Assembly (NCBI GenBank): GCA_003210895.1
Contig: QCUB01000014.1
Location: forward strand, 1 to 34,880
DNA: 34,880 nucleotides
Reading direction: 5' to 3'
Source: Prochlorococcus sp. AG-676-M04
GTDB taxonomy: Bacteria; Cyanobacteriota; Cyanobacteriia; PCC-6307; Cyanobiaceae
The notes under the pieces were generated by a model. The model searched no databases and had not been told where the DNA came from. It was given only the letters and a program-made list of their open reading frames with translations. Of the stretch, positions 17,054-26,995 are shown in pieces. Made by a program: the position numbers and the translations under genes. How positions within the stretch are numbered: position 1 is the first letter of the stretch; every line of letters begins with the position of its first letter.

Positions 17054-17464
17054 ATGAAAAGTAAAGCAAAACTTTTTAAAAGTGGAAGAAGATCATACAG
17101 GACATCTAAAAATGTTTTAATAAGTTTTAGATATGCTTTTAGCGGGATCAAATATACATTAAAAAATTCAAGAAATTTTAAAATTCAATTTCTTTTTGCT
17201 CTTTTAAGTTTAATCTTAGCTTCTATTCTTAAACTTGATAAAAGCGATTATTTGATTATGCTGGTGACTATTTTTTCTGTATTAACTTTAGAAATATTAA
17301 ATACATCAATAGAATCTTTAGTTGATCTAGTGGTTAAAAAAAAGTTCAGTAATCTAGCAAAAATTTCAAAGGACTGTTCAGCAGGTGCGGTACTATTAGC
17401 CTCAATTAATTCTGTTATTATTGGTCTATGCTTATTTATTCCTAAAATAAAGCTATTATTTTAA
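17054..17464 (+). CDS. dgkA: diacylglycerol kinase / undecaprenol kinase family
   Basis: This is a 136-residue member of the small trimeric membrane lipid kinase family. The signature EILNTSIESLVDLV (from E80) carries the paired glutamates E80 and E87, seven residues apart, that bind Mg-ATP. It is followed by AKISKDCSAGAVLL. Three hydrophobic helices follow a basic N-terminus of about 35 residues, longer than in E. coli DgkA. The lipid substrate, diacylglycerol or undecaprenol, cannot be decided from sequence. Gram-positive relatives next to ybeY act on undecaprenol. Confidence 0.93.
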   Translation: MKSKAKLFKSGRRSYRTSKNVLISFRYAFSGIKYTLKNSRNFKIQFLFALLSLILASILKLDKSDYLIMLVTIFSVLTLEILNTSIESLVDLVVKKKFSNLAKISKDCSAGAVLLASINSVIIGLCLFIPKIKLLF

Positions 17465-17477
17465 AATTGAAAAAGAT

Positions 17478-18074
17478 ATGTTTTTAGTTATTGATAATTA
17501 CGATAGTTTCACGTATAACTTGGTTCAATACCTAGGGGAGCTTTCAGTAGATCATCACATAACAAAAGAATTATTAGTAAAAAGAAATGATGAAATTACT
17601 TTAGAAGAAATAAGTCATATTAATCCTGATGGTATTTTATTGTCTCCTGGTCCAGGGAATCCAGATCAGTCTGGTATTTGTCTACCAATTCTCCAAAACT
17701 TATCAAATGAAATTCCAATATTAGGAGTCTGTCTAGGGCATCAAGCATTAGCTCAAGCCTATGGTGGCAAAGTAATAGTTGGTAAAGAATTAATGCATGG
17801 AAAGACCTCAAAAATTATTCACAATAAAAAAGGATTATTCAAAGATATCGATAGTCCATTTTTGGCTACTAGATATCATAGTCTTATAGTAGATTCAGAA
17901 TCTCTCCCATCTTGTTTTGAGATAACTGCAACTCTAGAGGATTCAACAATTATGGCTATTTCTCATAAAAAATATAAAAAATTACATGGTGTTCAGTTTC
18001 ATCCAGAAAGTGTTTTAACACAATTTGGTCATAAATTAATTAGTAATTTTCTAAATATGGCCGAACAGAAGTAA
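17478..18074 (+). CDS. trpG: anthranilate synthase glutaminase subunit (possibly shared with PABA synthesis)
   Basis: This is a class I glutamine amidotransferase that supplies ammonia to the chorismate-using partner TrpE, and often also to PabB. In 198 residues it has the NYDSFTYNLVQYLGEL start, the oxyanion strand LLSPGPGNP and the nucleophile C85 in GVCLGHQALAQ. The VQFHPESV motif supplies the catalytic His and Glu. No trpE or pabB is adjacent, so the partner is encoded elsewhere and the subunit may serve both pathways. It follows dgkA after 13 bp. Confidence 0.94.
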   Translation: MFLVIDNYDSFTYNLVQYLGELSVDHHITKELLVKRNDEITLEEISHINPDGILLSPGPGNPDQSGICLPILQNLSNEIPILGVCLGHQALAQAYGGKVIVGKELMHGKTSKIIHNKKGLFKDIDSPFLATRYHSLIVDSESLPSCFEITATLEDSTIMAISHKKYKKLHGVQFHPESVLTQFGHKLISNFLNMAEQK

Positions 18075-18096
18075 AATTAAACCATAAATATTTTCT

Positions 18097-18825
18097 ATGA
18101 TTATTATCAAACTTAAAAAATTTTTTCTTTTTATATTATTTGTATTTTTAATACCTTCATCCGTTATGGCAGGTGATTTATTATTGAAAAGTTTAGGTCA
18201 TGGTAGTTTTTTAATTAAAGGAAAAGAAAAATCAGTTCTTATAAATCCTTTTAAGGCTATTGGTTGTGCAAGTGATTTAAATGAGCCAAAAGGCGTAAAG
18301 GCTGATTTTATTTTAGCTAGTTCAAAACTAGCTGATGAAGGATATAATCCAAATAATCAATTAATGTTTGTAGAACCTGGAGTTTATAAATTTGAAGATA
18401 TATTATTAAATGGAATTGAGGTCCCACATGACAGAGTTGGGGGAAGAAGGTTTGGGATGGCTACGGTATGGAGTTGGGAGCAGAATAATTTAAAAATAGT
18501 TCATATGGGTGGAGCTGCTGGTGAAATGCATATAAATAGTCAAATTATTTTATCCCGTCCTGATATTTTATTTATTTCAATAGGTGGAGGATTAAAATCT
18601 TATAACGGTATCGAGGCTTCAGATATAGTAAAAACATTAAAGCCTTCAATTGTTGTTCCTGTTCATTTTGTGAAAGGTAAAAATATTAGAGATAATTGTG
18701 ATTTTTCTAATGCTGATTTTTTTCTTGAAAATATGAAAGATTTTAAAGTGAAATATCTTGGTAAAAGGTTCGAAATAGATTCAAAAAGAATTGATAAAAA
18801 TACTATTTATATTTTCAAAGATTAA
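18097..18825 (+). CDS. secreted metallo-beta-lactamase-fold protein with degenerate metal site
   Basis: A 242-residue protein begins with a clear signal peptide (basic start, hydrophobic stretch, then SSVMAG, cleavage near residue 25). The rest follows the UlaG-like (COG2220) metallo-beta-lactamase plan: LKSLGHGSFLI, VLINPF, and late VHMGG and VVPVHF strands. At the position where these enzymes have HxHxDH, the sequence is ASSKLADEGYN (74-84), so the main zinc ligands are missing. H111, H136 and H190 remain. It may be a non-catalytic or differently metallated periplasmic or thylakoid-lumen protein. The substrate is unknown. It is the last gene of the + run and overlaps hisC by 4 bp at the 3' end. 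Confidence 0.8.
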   Translation: MIIIKLKKFFLFILFVFLIPSSVMAGDLLLKSLGHGSFLIKGKEKSVLINPFKAIGCASDLNEPKGVKADFILASSKLADEGYNPNNQLMFVEPGVYKFEDILLNGIEVPHDRVGGRRFGMATVWSWEQNNLKIVHMGGAAGEMHINSQIILSRPDILFISIGGGLKSYNGIEASDIVKTLKPSIVVPVHFVKGKNIRDNCDFSNADFFLENMKDFKVKYLGKRFEIDSKRIDKNTIYIFKD

Positions 18826-19931
18826 TTATTAACATCTAATTTTTTATAAGTACTCCAGAAAAGAGTCATTTGTTCTTGAGTTCCTATACTAACCCTTATA
18901 GAATTCTCAATATCTTTTTTGTTTTTCATCTCTCTTATTAAGATACCATTTTCTCTCATTTGTCTTGTCAAAATTTCTGGATTTTTGTTTGGCCAAATTA
19001 AAAAATAATTTCCTCCACCAAAATGTTTCCTAATTGCTGTAGATTCAAATTTTTTTTTAATTAATACTCTCGCTTTTTTTACTTCAGAAACATAATTTTC
19101 TATATAAGATTTATCATTTAGAGCAGCTAATGCAGCAGTAACAGCAAAACTGTTCACATCATAAGGTCCTGTCACTTTATTTATATATTTAATTATACTT
19201 TTATGTCCAAATGCAAAGCCAATTCGTAAACCAGCTAAACCAGCAGTCTTTGAAAGGGATTGAATCACAACTATATTTTTAATTTTTTCAAAATCTATTA
19301 CTGGTAGTAGACTATCTCCGTTAAATTTTTCATAAAGTTCGTCAACGACAATTAATGATTTTTTATTAAGATTTGCTAATTTAATTATTTCTTGAGCACT
19401 TAAAACAGTTCCAGTAGGATTATTGGGATTACAAATAAATATTAATTTAGGATTATATTTAATAATTTTTTCTTCAAATCGCTTGATTGGGAAAAGAAAG
19501 TTTTCTCCTTCGTAGGCACAAGTTATTTTTCTCATGCCTTGTATTTCTGAACAAGGAGAATAATAACCAAAAGTCGGATTTGTGGTCAGGAATATTTCAT
19601 CTTTATCACCAAAAGAATTAAATATAGCATTTATTGCAGCATCAGCTCCATTAAACAAACCTATCTCTTCAGAGTCAAATTGTCTTGATTCATAATAGTG
19701 ATTTGAAAGAAATTTTTTTAATACTTTATATTCTGGATAGATTGAAATTTGATTTAACTTAATATCTTTGATAGCTTCATATACTTTTTGACTTGGCCCT
19801 AAAGTATTTTCATTAAAATCTAAACGCAATAAATTTCTTCTGTTTTCTAAAGGTGCAGAATAAGATTGCATATTTACTATTTCCTTTCTTGGGATAGGGG
19901 AAAGATTATTTATTTGATCAAAGTCATTCAT
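18822..19931 (-). CDS. hisC: histidinol-phosphate aminotransferase-type PLP enzyme
   Basis: This fold-type I aminotransferase of 369 residues most resembles HisC, which makes L-histidinol phosphate from imidazole-acetol phosphate. It has the RLDFNENTLGPS start, NPNNPTG at 168-174, VVDELY with the PLP Asp, and K228 in SLSKTAGLAGLRIG. The C-terminal RVSIGT carries the substrate-carboxylate Arg. A second related PLP enzyme lies at 33685-34809, so one of the two may act elsewhere; this one looks the better HisC. Its ATG overlaps the argS stop by one base (TAATG), so the two are probably translationally coupled. Confidence 0.85.
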   Translation of the reverse strand: MNDFDQINNLSPIPRKEIVNMQSYSAPLENRRNLLRLDFNENTLGPSQKVYEAIKDIKLNQISIYPEYKVLKKFLSNHYYESRQFDSEEIGLFNGADAAINAIFNSFGDKDEIFLTTNPTFGYYSPCSEIQGMRKITCAYEGENFLFPIKRFEEKIIKYNPKLIFICNPNNPTGTVLSAQEIIKLANLNKKSLIVVDELYEKFNGDSLLPVIDFEKIKNIVVIQSLSKTAGLAGLRIGFAFGHKSIIKYINKVTGPYDVNSFAVTAALAALNDKSYIENYVSEVKKARVLIKKKFESTAIRKHFGGGNYFLIWPNKNPEILTRQMRENGILIREMKNKKDIENSIRVSIGTQEQMTLFWSTYKKLDVNN

Positions 19932-21742
19932 TACATTCTCTCTAAGGAATCAATTCCAAGAAGTTCTAAACTCAATTTTAAAGTCTTTTCAGTTAAAGCA
20001 CATAATTTGAGTCTTGAAATCTTAGTATCCATTTCTTCCTTAAGAATGGGCACTTGATCATAAAATCTATTAAAAGCCTGACATAATTCAAAAAGATAAT
20101 TACACAGTCTATTTGGCATCAAATCTTTTTCTATAGAAATTATAACTTCATCGAATTTAAGTAATTTTCTTATAAGCTTCCACTCTAAATCATGGCTATA
20201 TGAAATAGATTCCGAATTTACAGCATCTTCAGTCATATTATTTTTTCTATTAATTCCTGAAATTCTTACAAGTGTATATAAAAGATAAGGCGCCGTATTG
20301 CCATTTAGGGATAGCATCTTTTCAAAACTAAATTGATAATTTGTGATTCTATTTTGGCTCAAATCGGCATATTTTACTGCTCCAATTCCAATAACTTTTG
20401 AAGTATTTAAAATAAACTCATCAGTTTCATAACGACTTTCATTATCTAATCTTTTTAATAGATCTTCTTTTGCTCTTTGAACTGACTCTGATAATAAATC
20501 TTTTAGTTTTATGGTATCCCCTTCTCTTGTTTTAAGTTTTTTACCATCTATTCCTTGTACTAGGCCGAATGGTACGTGATTTACTTCACAATCTTCAGGG
20601 ATCCAATTAGCTTTTTTAGCGACTTGAAAAACTCCTGTAAAATGATTGGATTGGCCATGATCTGTTACATAAATGATTCTAGTTGCATTATCTCCATCAG
20701 GCTCCTTATTAAATCTATATCTTAAAGCAGCAAGATCAGTAGTAGCATAATTATAACCACCATCTTTTTTTTGAATAATAAGTGGTAATGGATTTCCTTC
20801 TTTGTTAGTCATACCATCTAGAAAAACACATTTAGCGCCTTGATCTTCTACTAAAATTTTCTTGTAATTTAAATCTTCAATAATTGATTTTAAAAAGCGA
20901 TTATAAAAAGATTCTCCTCTTTCATTAATTTTTATATTCAATGTTTTATAGATTTCATCAAACTCTTTTCTTGATTGATTACATAATAATTTCCATGCTT
21001 CAATTGATTGTTTATCTCCACTTTGTAATTTAACTACCTCTTCTCTAGATCGCTTTTGAAATTCTGTTTCATTATCAAACCTTTTTTTTGAAGCTTTATA
21101 GAATTCAACTAAATCACTAATTTTGATCGTATCTATTTCTTTAAGATTATTTGAATATAAATCTTTAAGCTGAGTAATAAGCATTCCAAATTGTGTACCC
21201 CAATCTCCAATATGATTTAGTCTTAACACGATGTATCCTCTTAATTCAAAAATTTTAGAAATCGAATCGCCTATAATTGTTGATCTTAGATGACCAACAT
21301 GCATTTCTTTAGCAATATTAGGACTTGAAAAATCTACTATAACTTTTTTTGGGGATTGATTATTATTGTTATTGGATAATGGGACACCAGCTCTAGGGCA
21401 TTTAATATTAGATTTTATTTCTTCAATCAAAATATTATTTTTTAATTTTATATTTATAAAACCTGGTCCTGCAATTTCTAAATCTTCACACAAATCACAT
21501 ATCTTTTTATTTTCTTTGAGGGCCTGAACAAATGAAATGGCAATTTCTTTAGGGTTCCTTTTATAAATCTTAGATAAGACTAGACATATATTGCATTGAT
21601 AATCACCAAATTCTTCTTTAGATGCTTGATTAATTAGATTTTTATGAATTTTTTCAAATTCTTCTTTCTTTTCATTTTTTATAAGACTTTCTAGAAGGGT
21701 TTCTTCAAAGCTTTGAGTTAATTCTTTAAAAATTACCTGCAT
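19931..21742 (-). CDS. argS: arginyl-tRNA synthetase
   Basis: ArgS is a class I synthetase that charges tRNA-Arg. The 603-residue protein has an N-terminal Add-1 domain (about 1-110) and the HIGH motif as HVGH at 148-151 within [26 protein letters not shown]-like loop appears in the diverged form [10 protein letters not shown], as is usual for ArgS. The all-helical anticodon-binding domain ends in [12 protein letters not shown]. It is full length. It lies between nadC (27 bp upstream) and hisC (1-base overlap) in one direction. Confidence 0.97.
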   Translation of the reverse strand: MQVIFKELTQSFEETLLESLIKNEKKEEFEKIHKNLINQASKEEFGDYQCNICLVLSKIYKRNPKEIAISFVQALKENKKICDLCEDLEIAGPGFINIKLKNNILIEEIKSNIKCPRAGVPLSNNNNNQSPKKVIVDFSSPNIAKEMHVGHLRSTIIGDSISKIFELRGYIVLRLNHIGDWGTQFGMLITQLKDLYSNNLKEIDTIKISDLVEFYKASKKRFDNETEFQKRSREEVVKLQSGDKQSIEAWKLLCNQSRKEFDEIYKTLNIKINERGESFYNRFLKSIIEDLNYKKILVEDQGAKCVFLDGMTNKEGNPLPLIIQKKDGGYNYATTDLAALRYRFNKEPDGDNATRIIYVTDHGQSNHFTGVFQVAKKANWIPEDCEVNHVPFGLVQGIDGKKLKTREGDTIKLKDLLSESVQRAKEDLLKRLDNESRYETDEFILNTSKVIGIGAVKYADLSQNRITNYQFSFEKMLSLNGNTAPYLLYTLVRISGINRKNNMTEDAVNSESISYSHDLEWKLIRKLLKFDEVIISIEKDLMPNRLCNYLFELCQAFNRFYDQVPILKEEMDTKISRLKLCALTEKTLKLSLELLGIDSLERM

Positions 21743-21769
21743 GAATTATTAAAATACTTTTCGATTCAT

Positions 21770-22636
21770 TTAATTAATATAACGCATACTAAAATCAATC
21801 CAATTACTTTTAGTAATTGAAGAACTTGTTGAAATTAAATCAACTCCATCAATTAAATAGTTACTAATGTCTTTAGGATTAATTCCAGAGACCTCTATGA
21901 TTAATTGATTCCTCATTGATCTATTCGAGTAATTTTTTGATATCTCTCTTAATTCTTTAATATCTTTTTTAAGTAATTCAGGATTAAATTCATCTAACAA
22001 AATACTATCTGCTCCTGCTAAAACTGCATCTTTTGCTTGCTTTATATCTTCGGCTTCAATAATAATATGAGTTGTAAATGGAGTATTTAATCTAATTTTT
22101 TTAACTGCGTCGTTCAAGTTTTCAGTCCATGCAATGTGGTTTTCTTTAATCATTGCAGCGTCGTATAATCCCATTCTATGATTAATCCCACCACCACATT
22201 TAAAAGCATACTTTTCAAATATTCTTAAACCAGGAGTAGTTTTTCTTGTATCTGCTAAATATATATTTGTCCCTTTTAAAACATCTACAATATTCTTTGT
22301 ATAAGTTGATATCCCGGAAAGATGCATTGCGATATTGAGAGTTATTCTTTCACTTGCCAATAGGCTTCTTGACGGTCCATATAGTTCAATAAGTTTTTGA
22401 TCCTTCAAAAATTTGTCGCCATCATTAATAAAAAATCTACACTCTATCATTTCGTCAATTTTTTTTAAAATCGTTTTTATTATTCCAACGCCACAAAATA
22501 TTCCTTCCTCTTTTGCTATCCAATGGGCTTTTCCTGTTGTTTTGGTAATTGCCGAAGATGTTAGATCACCTTTTCCGATATCTTCTTCAATCCAATCATC
22601 AATAATTCTAGATATCTTTGGAGAGTTTAAATCCAC
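21770..22636 (-). CDS. nadC: quinolinate phosphoribosyltransferase
   Basis: NadC makes nicotinate mononucleotide from quinolinate and PRPP in de novo NAD synthesis. In 288 residues it shows the EDIGKGDLTS start, ERITLNIAMHLSGIST and DTRKTTPGLR. The motif GGGINHRMGLYDAAMIKENH and the C-terminal EVSGIN and DLISTSSSITKS motifs complete it. The start codon is GTG (22636-22634). There is no in-frame ATG nearby, and the N-terminus fits the family. nadA and nadB are not in the window. Confidence 0.95.
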   Translation of the reverse strand: MDLNSPKISRIIDDWIEEDIGKGDLTSSAITKTTGKAHWIAKEEGIFCGVGIIKTILKKIDEMIECRFFINDGDKFLKDQKLIELYGPSRSLLASERITLNIAMHLSGISTYTKNIVDVLKGTNIYLADTRKTTPGLRIFEKYAFKCGGGINHRMGLYDAAMIKENHIAWTENLNDAVKKIRLNTPFTTHIIIEAEDIKQAKDAVLAGADSILLDEFNPELLKKDIKELREISKNYSNRSMRNQLIIEVSGINPKDISNYLIDGVDLISTSSSITKSNWIDFSMRYIN

Positions 22637-22712
22637 TAAATTTCAATTCTATAACGAATTTTATTTTAACTTTTAAAGCTTACTTTATAAATGTATGTAA
22701 TTTAATTAAAAT

Positions 22713-24095
22713 TTATTTACCAATACAAAATTTTGAAAAAATATTAGTTAATAGATCTTCAGTTAATTCTTGACCTGTAATTCTCGATAAGTTTTTTATT
22801 CCATCTCTAACCTCGATAGATAATAAATCAAATGGTAATTTACTAGTAATTATTTGATCAGTATCATTTAAATTTTTTAGGCAATCATTTAGGTTTGATA
22901 TTTGTCTTTCATTTAAAAAAATATCTATATTTTCAAATTCTTTTGATCCACATTTTTGAACTATCTTTTCAACTAAATCTTTTTCACCCTCATTATTTTT
23001 AATACTCATTGAAATAGAGTTCGATAAATTCTCTTTCTTTACTTTTTTTGAATTAATTAAATCTTTTTTATTCCCCAAGATAGTAATTAATTTTTCTTTT
23101 GGAATTGTATTTATAATTTTCTCATCATCCTTATTAAATCCTTCTTCAAGGCTATATAAATATATTATATAATCTGATTTTTGAATCATTTCAAAGCTTT
23201 TCTCTATTCCGATTTTTTCTATATATTCATCTGTTTCTCTAATGCCAGCAGTATCTATTATTTTTATTGGTATATTTTTTATAGTCAAATTGACTTCAAT
23301 AGTATCTCTAGTTGTTCCAGGAATACTAGTGACTATTGCTTTTTCTTTTTTAGAGAGAAGATTTAAAAGAGAACTTTTCCCAACATTTGTTTTACCTATA
23401 AGAGCAATTGATATTCCATTATGAATATACGAAGCTCTTTTTGTATTTTCTATAAGTATTTCTATTTTTTCTTTTATATTTTTAATATTCCTAGAAAAAT
23501 CATGATAATTAAAATCTGAAAAATCCTCATCAAAATCTACTCTTGCTTCTATCTCTGATAATTGTTCGATTAAATCATTTTTAATAACATCAATCTTTTT
23601 CGTTATTTCTCCCTTTACTCCATTAAAAGCTATTTCTGCTGATTTCAGATTCTTTGCATTTATTAATTGATTAATTGATTCAGCTTGGGTTAGATCTATT
23701 TTGCCATTAAGAAAAGCTCTTTGACTAAATTCTCCTGGATTTGCAATTCTCACTCCAGTGTTATGTGCTAATAATGTCTCCATTACTTTATTTACAACAA
23801 TTAATCCTCCGTGACAGTGCAACTCAACAATATCTTCCCCAGTGAAACTATTTGGCGAACGCATAACTGAAATTAAAATTTCGTCTATATATTTATTTTC
23901 TGAATTATCTTTGATAAAGCCATGAAAAACTCTATGAGACTCCCAAGCATATTTAGATTTTGTTTCTACAATATTTTTGCAGGATTTTATTGCTTCTTTC
24001 CCTGATACTCTAATAACTGCAATTCCTCCTTTACCTAGACTTATAGCGGAAGCTATTGCTGCTATTGTATCTTCAGTATAGACAAAGGATTCCAT
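22713..24095 (-). CDS. mnmE: tRNA modification GTPase MnmE
   Basis: MnmE with MnmG modifies wobble U34 (cmnm5U) in several tRNAs, using 5-formyl-THF as one-carbon donor and GTP hydrolysis. The 460-residue protein has an N-terminal folate domain ([20 protein letters not shown], then CHGG) and a helical domain with an inserted G domain. In the G domain G1 is GKTNVGKSS at 234-242, G2/G3 is TRDTIEVN and DTAGI, and G4 is NKKD. The C-terminal FCIGK carries the conserved Cys. It is complete. Its divergent neighbour is the DUF2062 gene, 66 bp away. Confidence 0.97.
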   Translation of the reverse strand: MESFVYTEDTIAAIASAISLGKGGIAVIRVSGKEAIKSCKNIVETKSKYAWESHRVFHGFIKDNSENKYIDEILISVMRSPNSFTGEDIVELHCHGGLIVVNKVMETLLAHNTGVRIANPGEFSQRAFLNGKIDLTQAESINQLINAKNLKSAEIAFNGVKGEITKKIDVIKNDLIEQLSEIEARVDFDEDFSDFNYHDFSRNIKNIKEKIEILIENTKRASYIHNGISIALIGKTNVGKSSLLNLLSKKEKAIVTSIPGTTRDTIEVNLTIKNIPIKIIDTAGIRETDEYIEKIGIEKSFEMIQKSDYIIYLYSLEEGFNKDDEKIINTIPKEKLITILGNKKDLINSKKVKKENLSNSISMSIKNNEGEKDLVEKIVQKCGSKEFENIDIFLNERQISNLNDCLKNLNDTDQIITSKLPFDLLSIEVRDGIKNLSRITGQELTEDLLTNIFSKFCIGK

Positions 24096-24161
24096 ATCTC
24101 ACTATGTTATGGATAATTAAGTAGGCTTATCAAAGGAAACTTTTTCGATTGTGATTTAAGA

Positions 24162-24614
24162 ATGAAGTTGATAAAAAATCTTAACTATAAAAAAATTCTA
24201 TCATTATTTTTGAAACAAGATGGTACTCCATTTTTTAATGCAAAAGGATTAGCAGTTGGTGTCTTTTGCGGATGCTTCCCTTTCTTTGGTTTTCAAACTT
24301 TATTAGGCCTATTTTTAGCAAGAGTTGCTAGAGGAAATCTTTTTCTTGCTGCCATTGGCACTTGGATAAGTAATCCTTTTACTTATTTACCGCTATATTT
24401 TTTAAATTATAAAGTGGGTTCATTCTTTCTAAAAAATTATCCAGAGATTGTTTTTGATAAAAATATATTGATAGAAGAATTATGGGAGCAAGGAAGTGTT
24501 TTTTCATTAAGGTTAATTTTGGGTTCAGCATTAGTTGGATTATTATTGGCTTCTATTACCGGCATGATAGTTTTTTTGCTATACAAAAGGAAAATAAAAA
24601 AAAGAGTATTTTAA
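24162..24614 (+). CDS. DUF2062 membrane protein
   Basis: A 150-residue protein of the DUF2062 family, recognised from GVFCGCFPFFGFQTLLG followed by ARGNLFLAAIGTWISNPFT. Two or three hydrophobic helices (about 25-50, 55-85 and 115-143) and a basic C-terminal tail (YKRKIKKRVF) make it an integral inner-membrane protein. The NPFT motif is characteristic. The biochemical role of the family is not established. It is a single-gene unit between mnmE (divergent) and the rel/spo gene (convergent, 16-bp gap). Confidence 0.88.
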   Translation: MKLIKNLNYKKILSLFLKQDGTPFFNAKGLAVGVFCGCFPFFGFQTLLGLFLARVARGNLFLAAIGTWISNPFTYLPLYFLNYKVGSFFLKNYPEIVFDKNILIEELWEQGSVFSLRLILGSALVGLLLASITGMIVFLLYKRKIKKRVF

Positions 24615-24627
24615 AATTCTTTTTTTT
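24596..24627. terminator. candidate bidirectional terminator between DUF2062 gene and rel/spo gene
   Basis: AAAAAAAAGA (24596-24605) and TCTTTTTTTT (24618-24627) are perfect 10-base inverted arms around 12 bases. Those 12 bases contain the palindrome ATTTTAAAAT (24608-24617). The T run follows on either strand, so it could serve both convergent genes. The all-AT stem is weak, which lowers confidence. Confidence 0.35.
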
Positions 24628-24630
24628 AAA

Positions 24631-26940
24631 TTAACTTATTCCTACCCTTGCAATATCTAATACATCAGCCATTGATTTAATTTGATCAATAGTTTTGTTG
24701 AGTTGACTATAACTTTCTAGACCAACACATAAATTAATTATGGCCGGTTTACCAAAAGCAGTTTTTACATTGGCATCACTAACATTTATTCCTTTATCAG
24801 ACAATCTCATAAGAATATCTTTTAGGACTCCTACTCTATCTATAACTTCTATTCTGAGTTGAATTGGAAACTTATTGTCAAGAACTTTATTTTCTTGGTT
24901 CCATGCAACAGGTAATCTTCTCTCTATTGGTATTGGGATAACATTCTCACAATCTCTTCTATGAATAGTGATACCATGATTTCCTAAAGAGACAGTTCCA
25001 ATTATTTCCTCCCCAGGAAGTGGACTGCAGCATTTCCCTATTCTATAATCAAGACCTTCGACCCCAGAGATTGGTGATTTATTAGTTGCGTGAGATTTAG
25101 TTATTATAGAATTGTTTTTATTAATAAGAGTTTTTGCTATTTCAGAATTAGATTCATTTTTAATTTCTTCTGTTTGAATTTTTATTTCTTCTCTTAATCG
25201 ATTCAAAACTTGATGTAAAGTTAAACCGCCAAATCCTAGTGATGAAAGAAGATCTTCTGTTGTCTTTAAATTGCATCGAAGCGCAACCTTTTTCATTGCA
25301 TCACTTGAAAGTAATGAATCAATTCCATTGCGACCTATTTCTTTTTCAAGCAGTTCTTTTCCTCTTTTGATAGTTTCATCTCTATGGCTTTTTTTATACC
25401 ACTGCCGAATTCTATTCTTGGCCGTTGGGGTAACTACAAAATTCAACCAATCTAAACTTGGAGTTGAATTATTATTAGTCAAAATTTCTATAAAGTCCCC
25501 ATTTTGTAATGATGTAGAAAGAGGAGAGAGCTTTTCATTGATTCTTATTCCATTACAATGATTTCCTATTTCTGAATGTATTCTGTATGCAAAATCGATA
25601 GCAGTTGATCCTTTCTTTAGACCAACAACGTCTCCTTTTGGTGTGATCACAAATACTTCTTCATCGAATAAATCTTCTTTTATGGATGCTAGATAGTCAT
25701 TATGATCTTTCTCATTACCTTCTTGTTGCCATTCTACTAGTTGTCTAAGCCAATTAAATCTTTCTGCATTACTAGATGCAGGTGAACCACCTTCTTTATA
25801 TTGCCAATGTGCAGCTATTCCGAATTCTGCAATTTGATGCATTAAGGTGGTTCTTATTTGAACTTCAATAGGCCTATGTCTTCCGATTACAGAAGTATGT
25901 AAGGACTGGTAGCCATTAGGTTTTGGTAAACCTATGTAATCTTTAAATCTTCCTGGAATTGGTCTAAAAGTATCATGAACGACTGCTAAAGCTTTATAAC
26001 AGCTATCTGAATTGCTAACAATAATTCTTAAAGCAGCAACGTCATAAATCTCGCTAAATTGTTTTTGTTGTCTTTCCATTTTGCTCCAAATTCCATAGAG
26101 ATGTTTTGGTCTTCCTGTAATTTCAAAATTTTCTAAACCTGATGAGATTAAGTTTTCCTTCATTAAATTTAAAGTAACATCTAATCTTTTTTCTCTGTCA
26201 CTTCTTTTAACAGCAATTTGATCTTTTAAATTTTTATATTCATCTGGTTCAAGAAATTTGAATGCTAAATCTTCCAATTCCCATTTAAATCTATTTATTC
26301 CTAACCTGTTTGCTAAAGGGGCATATATTTCTCTAGTTTCTCTTGCAATTCTTTCCTTTCTCTCTTTATTAAGCCATTGAATTGTTCTCATGTTATGTAG
26401 TCGATCTGCAAGTTTAACTAAAACAACTCTTATGTCGCTTGCCATAGCTAAGAACATTTTTCTAAGATTTTCAGCCTGTGCTTCTGTTCTATTATTAAAG
26501 TGAATACCTCCTAATTTAGTTACACCTTCTACAAGTACTTTTACTTCTAAGCCAAAATTAACTTCAATCTCCGAAAGAGCAATTCCTGTGTCTTCAACAA
26601 CATCATGTAATAGGCCTGCAGCTATAACTGTTGCGCTTGCACCTATTTCTCTAAGCAGATCTGCAACAGCAATCGGATGGATTATATATGGCTCACCACT
26701 TGCTCGGAATTGTCCATTGTGAGCTTCATAAGCAAGTTTGAAAGCTTTTACTATAAGATTTTGATTTGCATCATTTTTATTATTTGATATTTCATAGTTT
26801 TGAACATTCTCGAGTAGCCAATTAGGAATTTTTATCTCATACTTCAAAGATTCACTTTCATAATTTTTATTTTCAGGCAAAATGATTGTTGAAACTTTAA
26901 TTTCATTTTTTTCTTTTGAATTCGCAGTTGCCTCAGACAT
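24631..26940 (-). CDS. spoT: bifunctional (p)ppGpp synthetase/hydrolase (Rel/SpoT)
   Basis: This is a long RelA/SpoT homologue of 769 residues. The HD hydrolase domain (about 60-230) keeps its histidine and aspartate motifs (IIHPIAVA, LLHDVVEDTG with H112-D113, LADRLHNMRT). The synthetase domain (about 270-400) has GRPKHLYGIWSKM, RFKDYIGLPKPNGYQSLH and EVQIRT. A TGS domain follows (DEEVFVITPKGDVVGLKKGSTAIDFAY region), then a C-terminal ACT domain (RIEVIDRVGVLKDIL). Both catalytic domains look intact, so one enzyme probably makes and degrades the alarmone. No other RSH gene is in the window. Confidence 0.96.
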   Translation of the reverse strand: MSEATANSKEKNEIKVSTIILPENKNYESESLKYEIKIPNWLLENVQNYEISNNKNDANQNLIVKAFKLAYEAHNGQFRASGEPYIIHPIAVADLLREIGASATVIAAGLLHDVVEDTGIALSEIEVNFGLEVKVLVEGVTKLGGIHFNNRTEAQAENLRKMFLAMASDIRVVLVKLADRLHNMRTIQWLNKERKERIARETREIYAPLANRLGINRFKWELEDLAFKFLEPDEYKNLKDQIAVKRSDREKRLDVTLNLMKENLISSGLENFEITGRPKHLYGIWSKMERQQKQFSEIYDVAALRIIVSNSDSCYKALAVVHDTFRPIPGRFKDYIGLPKPNGYQSLHTSVIGRHRPIEVQIRTTLMHQIAEFGIAAHWQYKEGGSPASSNAERFNWLRQLVEWQQEGNEKDHNDYLASIKEDLFDEEVFVITPKGDVVGLKKGSTAIDFAYRIHSEIGNHCNGIRINEKLSPLSTSLQNGDFIEILTNNNSTPSLDWLNFVVTPTAKNRIRQWYKKSHRDETIKRGKELLEKEIGRNGIDSLLSSDAMKKVALRCNLKTTEDLLSSLGFGGLTLHQVLNRLREEIKIQTEEIKNESNSEIAKTLINKNNSIITKSHATNKSPISGVEGLDYRIGKCCSPLPGEEIIGTVSLGNHGITIHRRDCENVIPIPIERRLPVAWNQENKVLDNKFPIQLRIEVIDRVGVLKDILMRLSDKGINVSDANVKTAFGKPAIINLCVGLESYSQLNKTIDQIKSMADVLDIARVGIS

Positions 26941-26995
26941 ATAATGTTCCTTTAGATTTATTTTATTTAGGACTAGAGAAATTTGCTACAAAATT
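26941..26995. promoter_or_regulatory. divergent rel/spo and ABC gene promoter region
   Basis: These 55 bp separate the two ATG codons. TTTATTTTATTTAGG repeats occur, but no convincing -35/-10 pair stands out on either strand. Confidence 0.2.

Noticed and set aside
25271-25561. Antisense ORF of 96 codons inside the rel/spo gene
   Set aside because: Shadow of the TGS-region coding sequence; no motif or ribosome-binding site.
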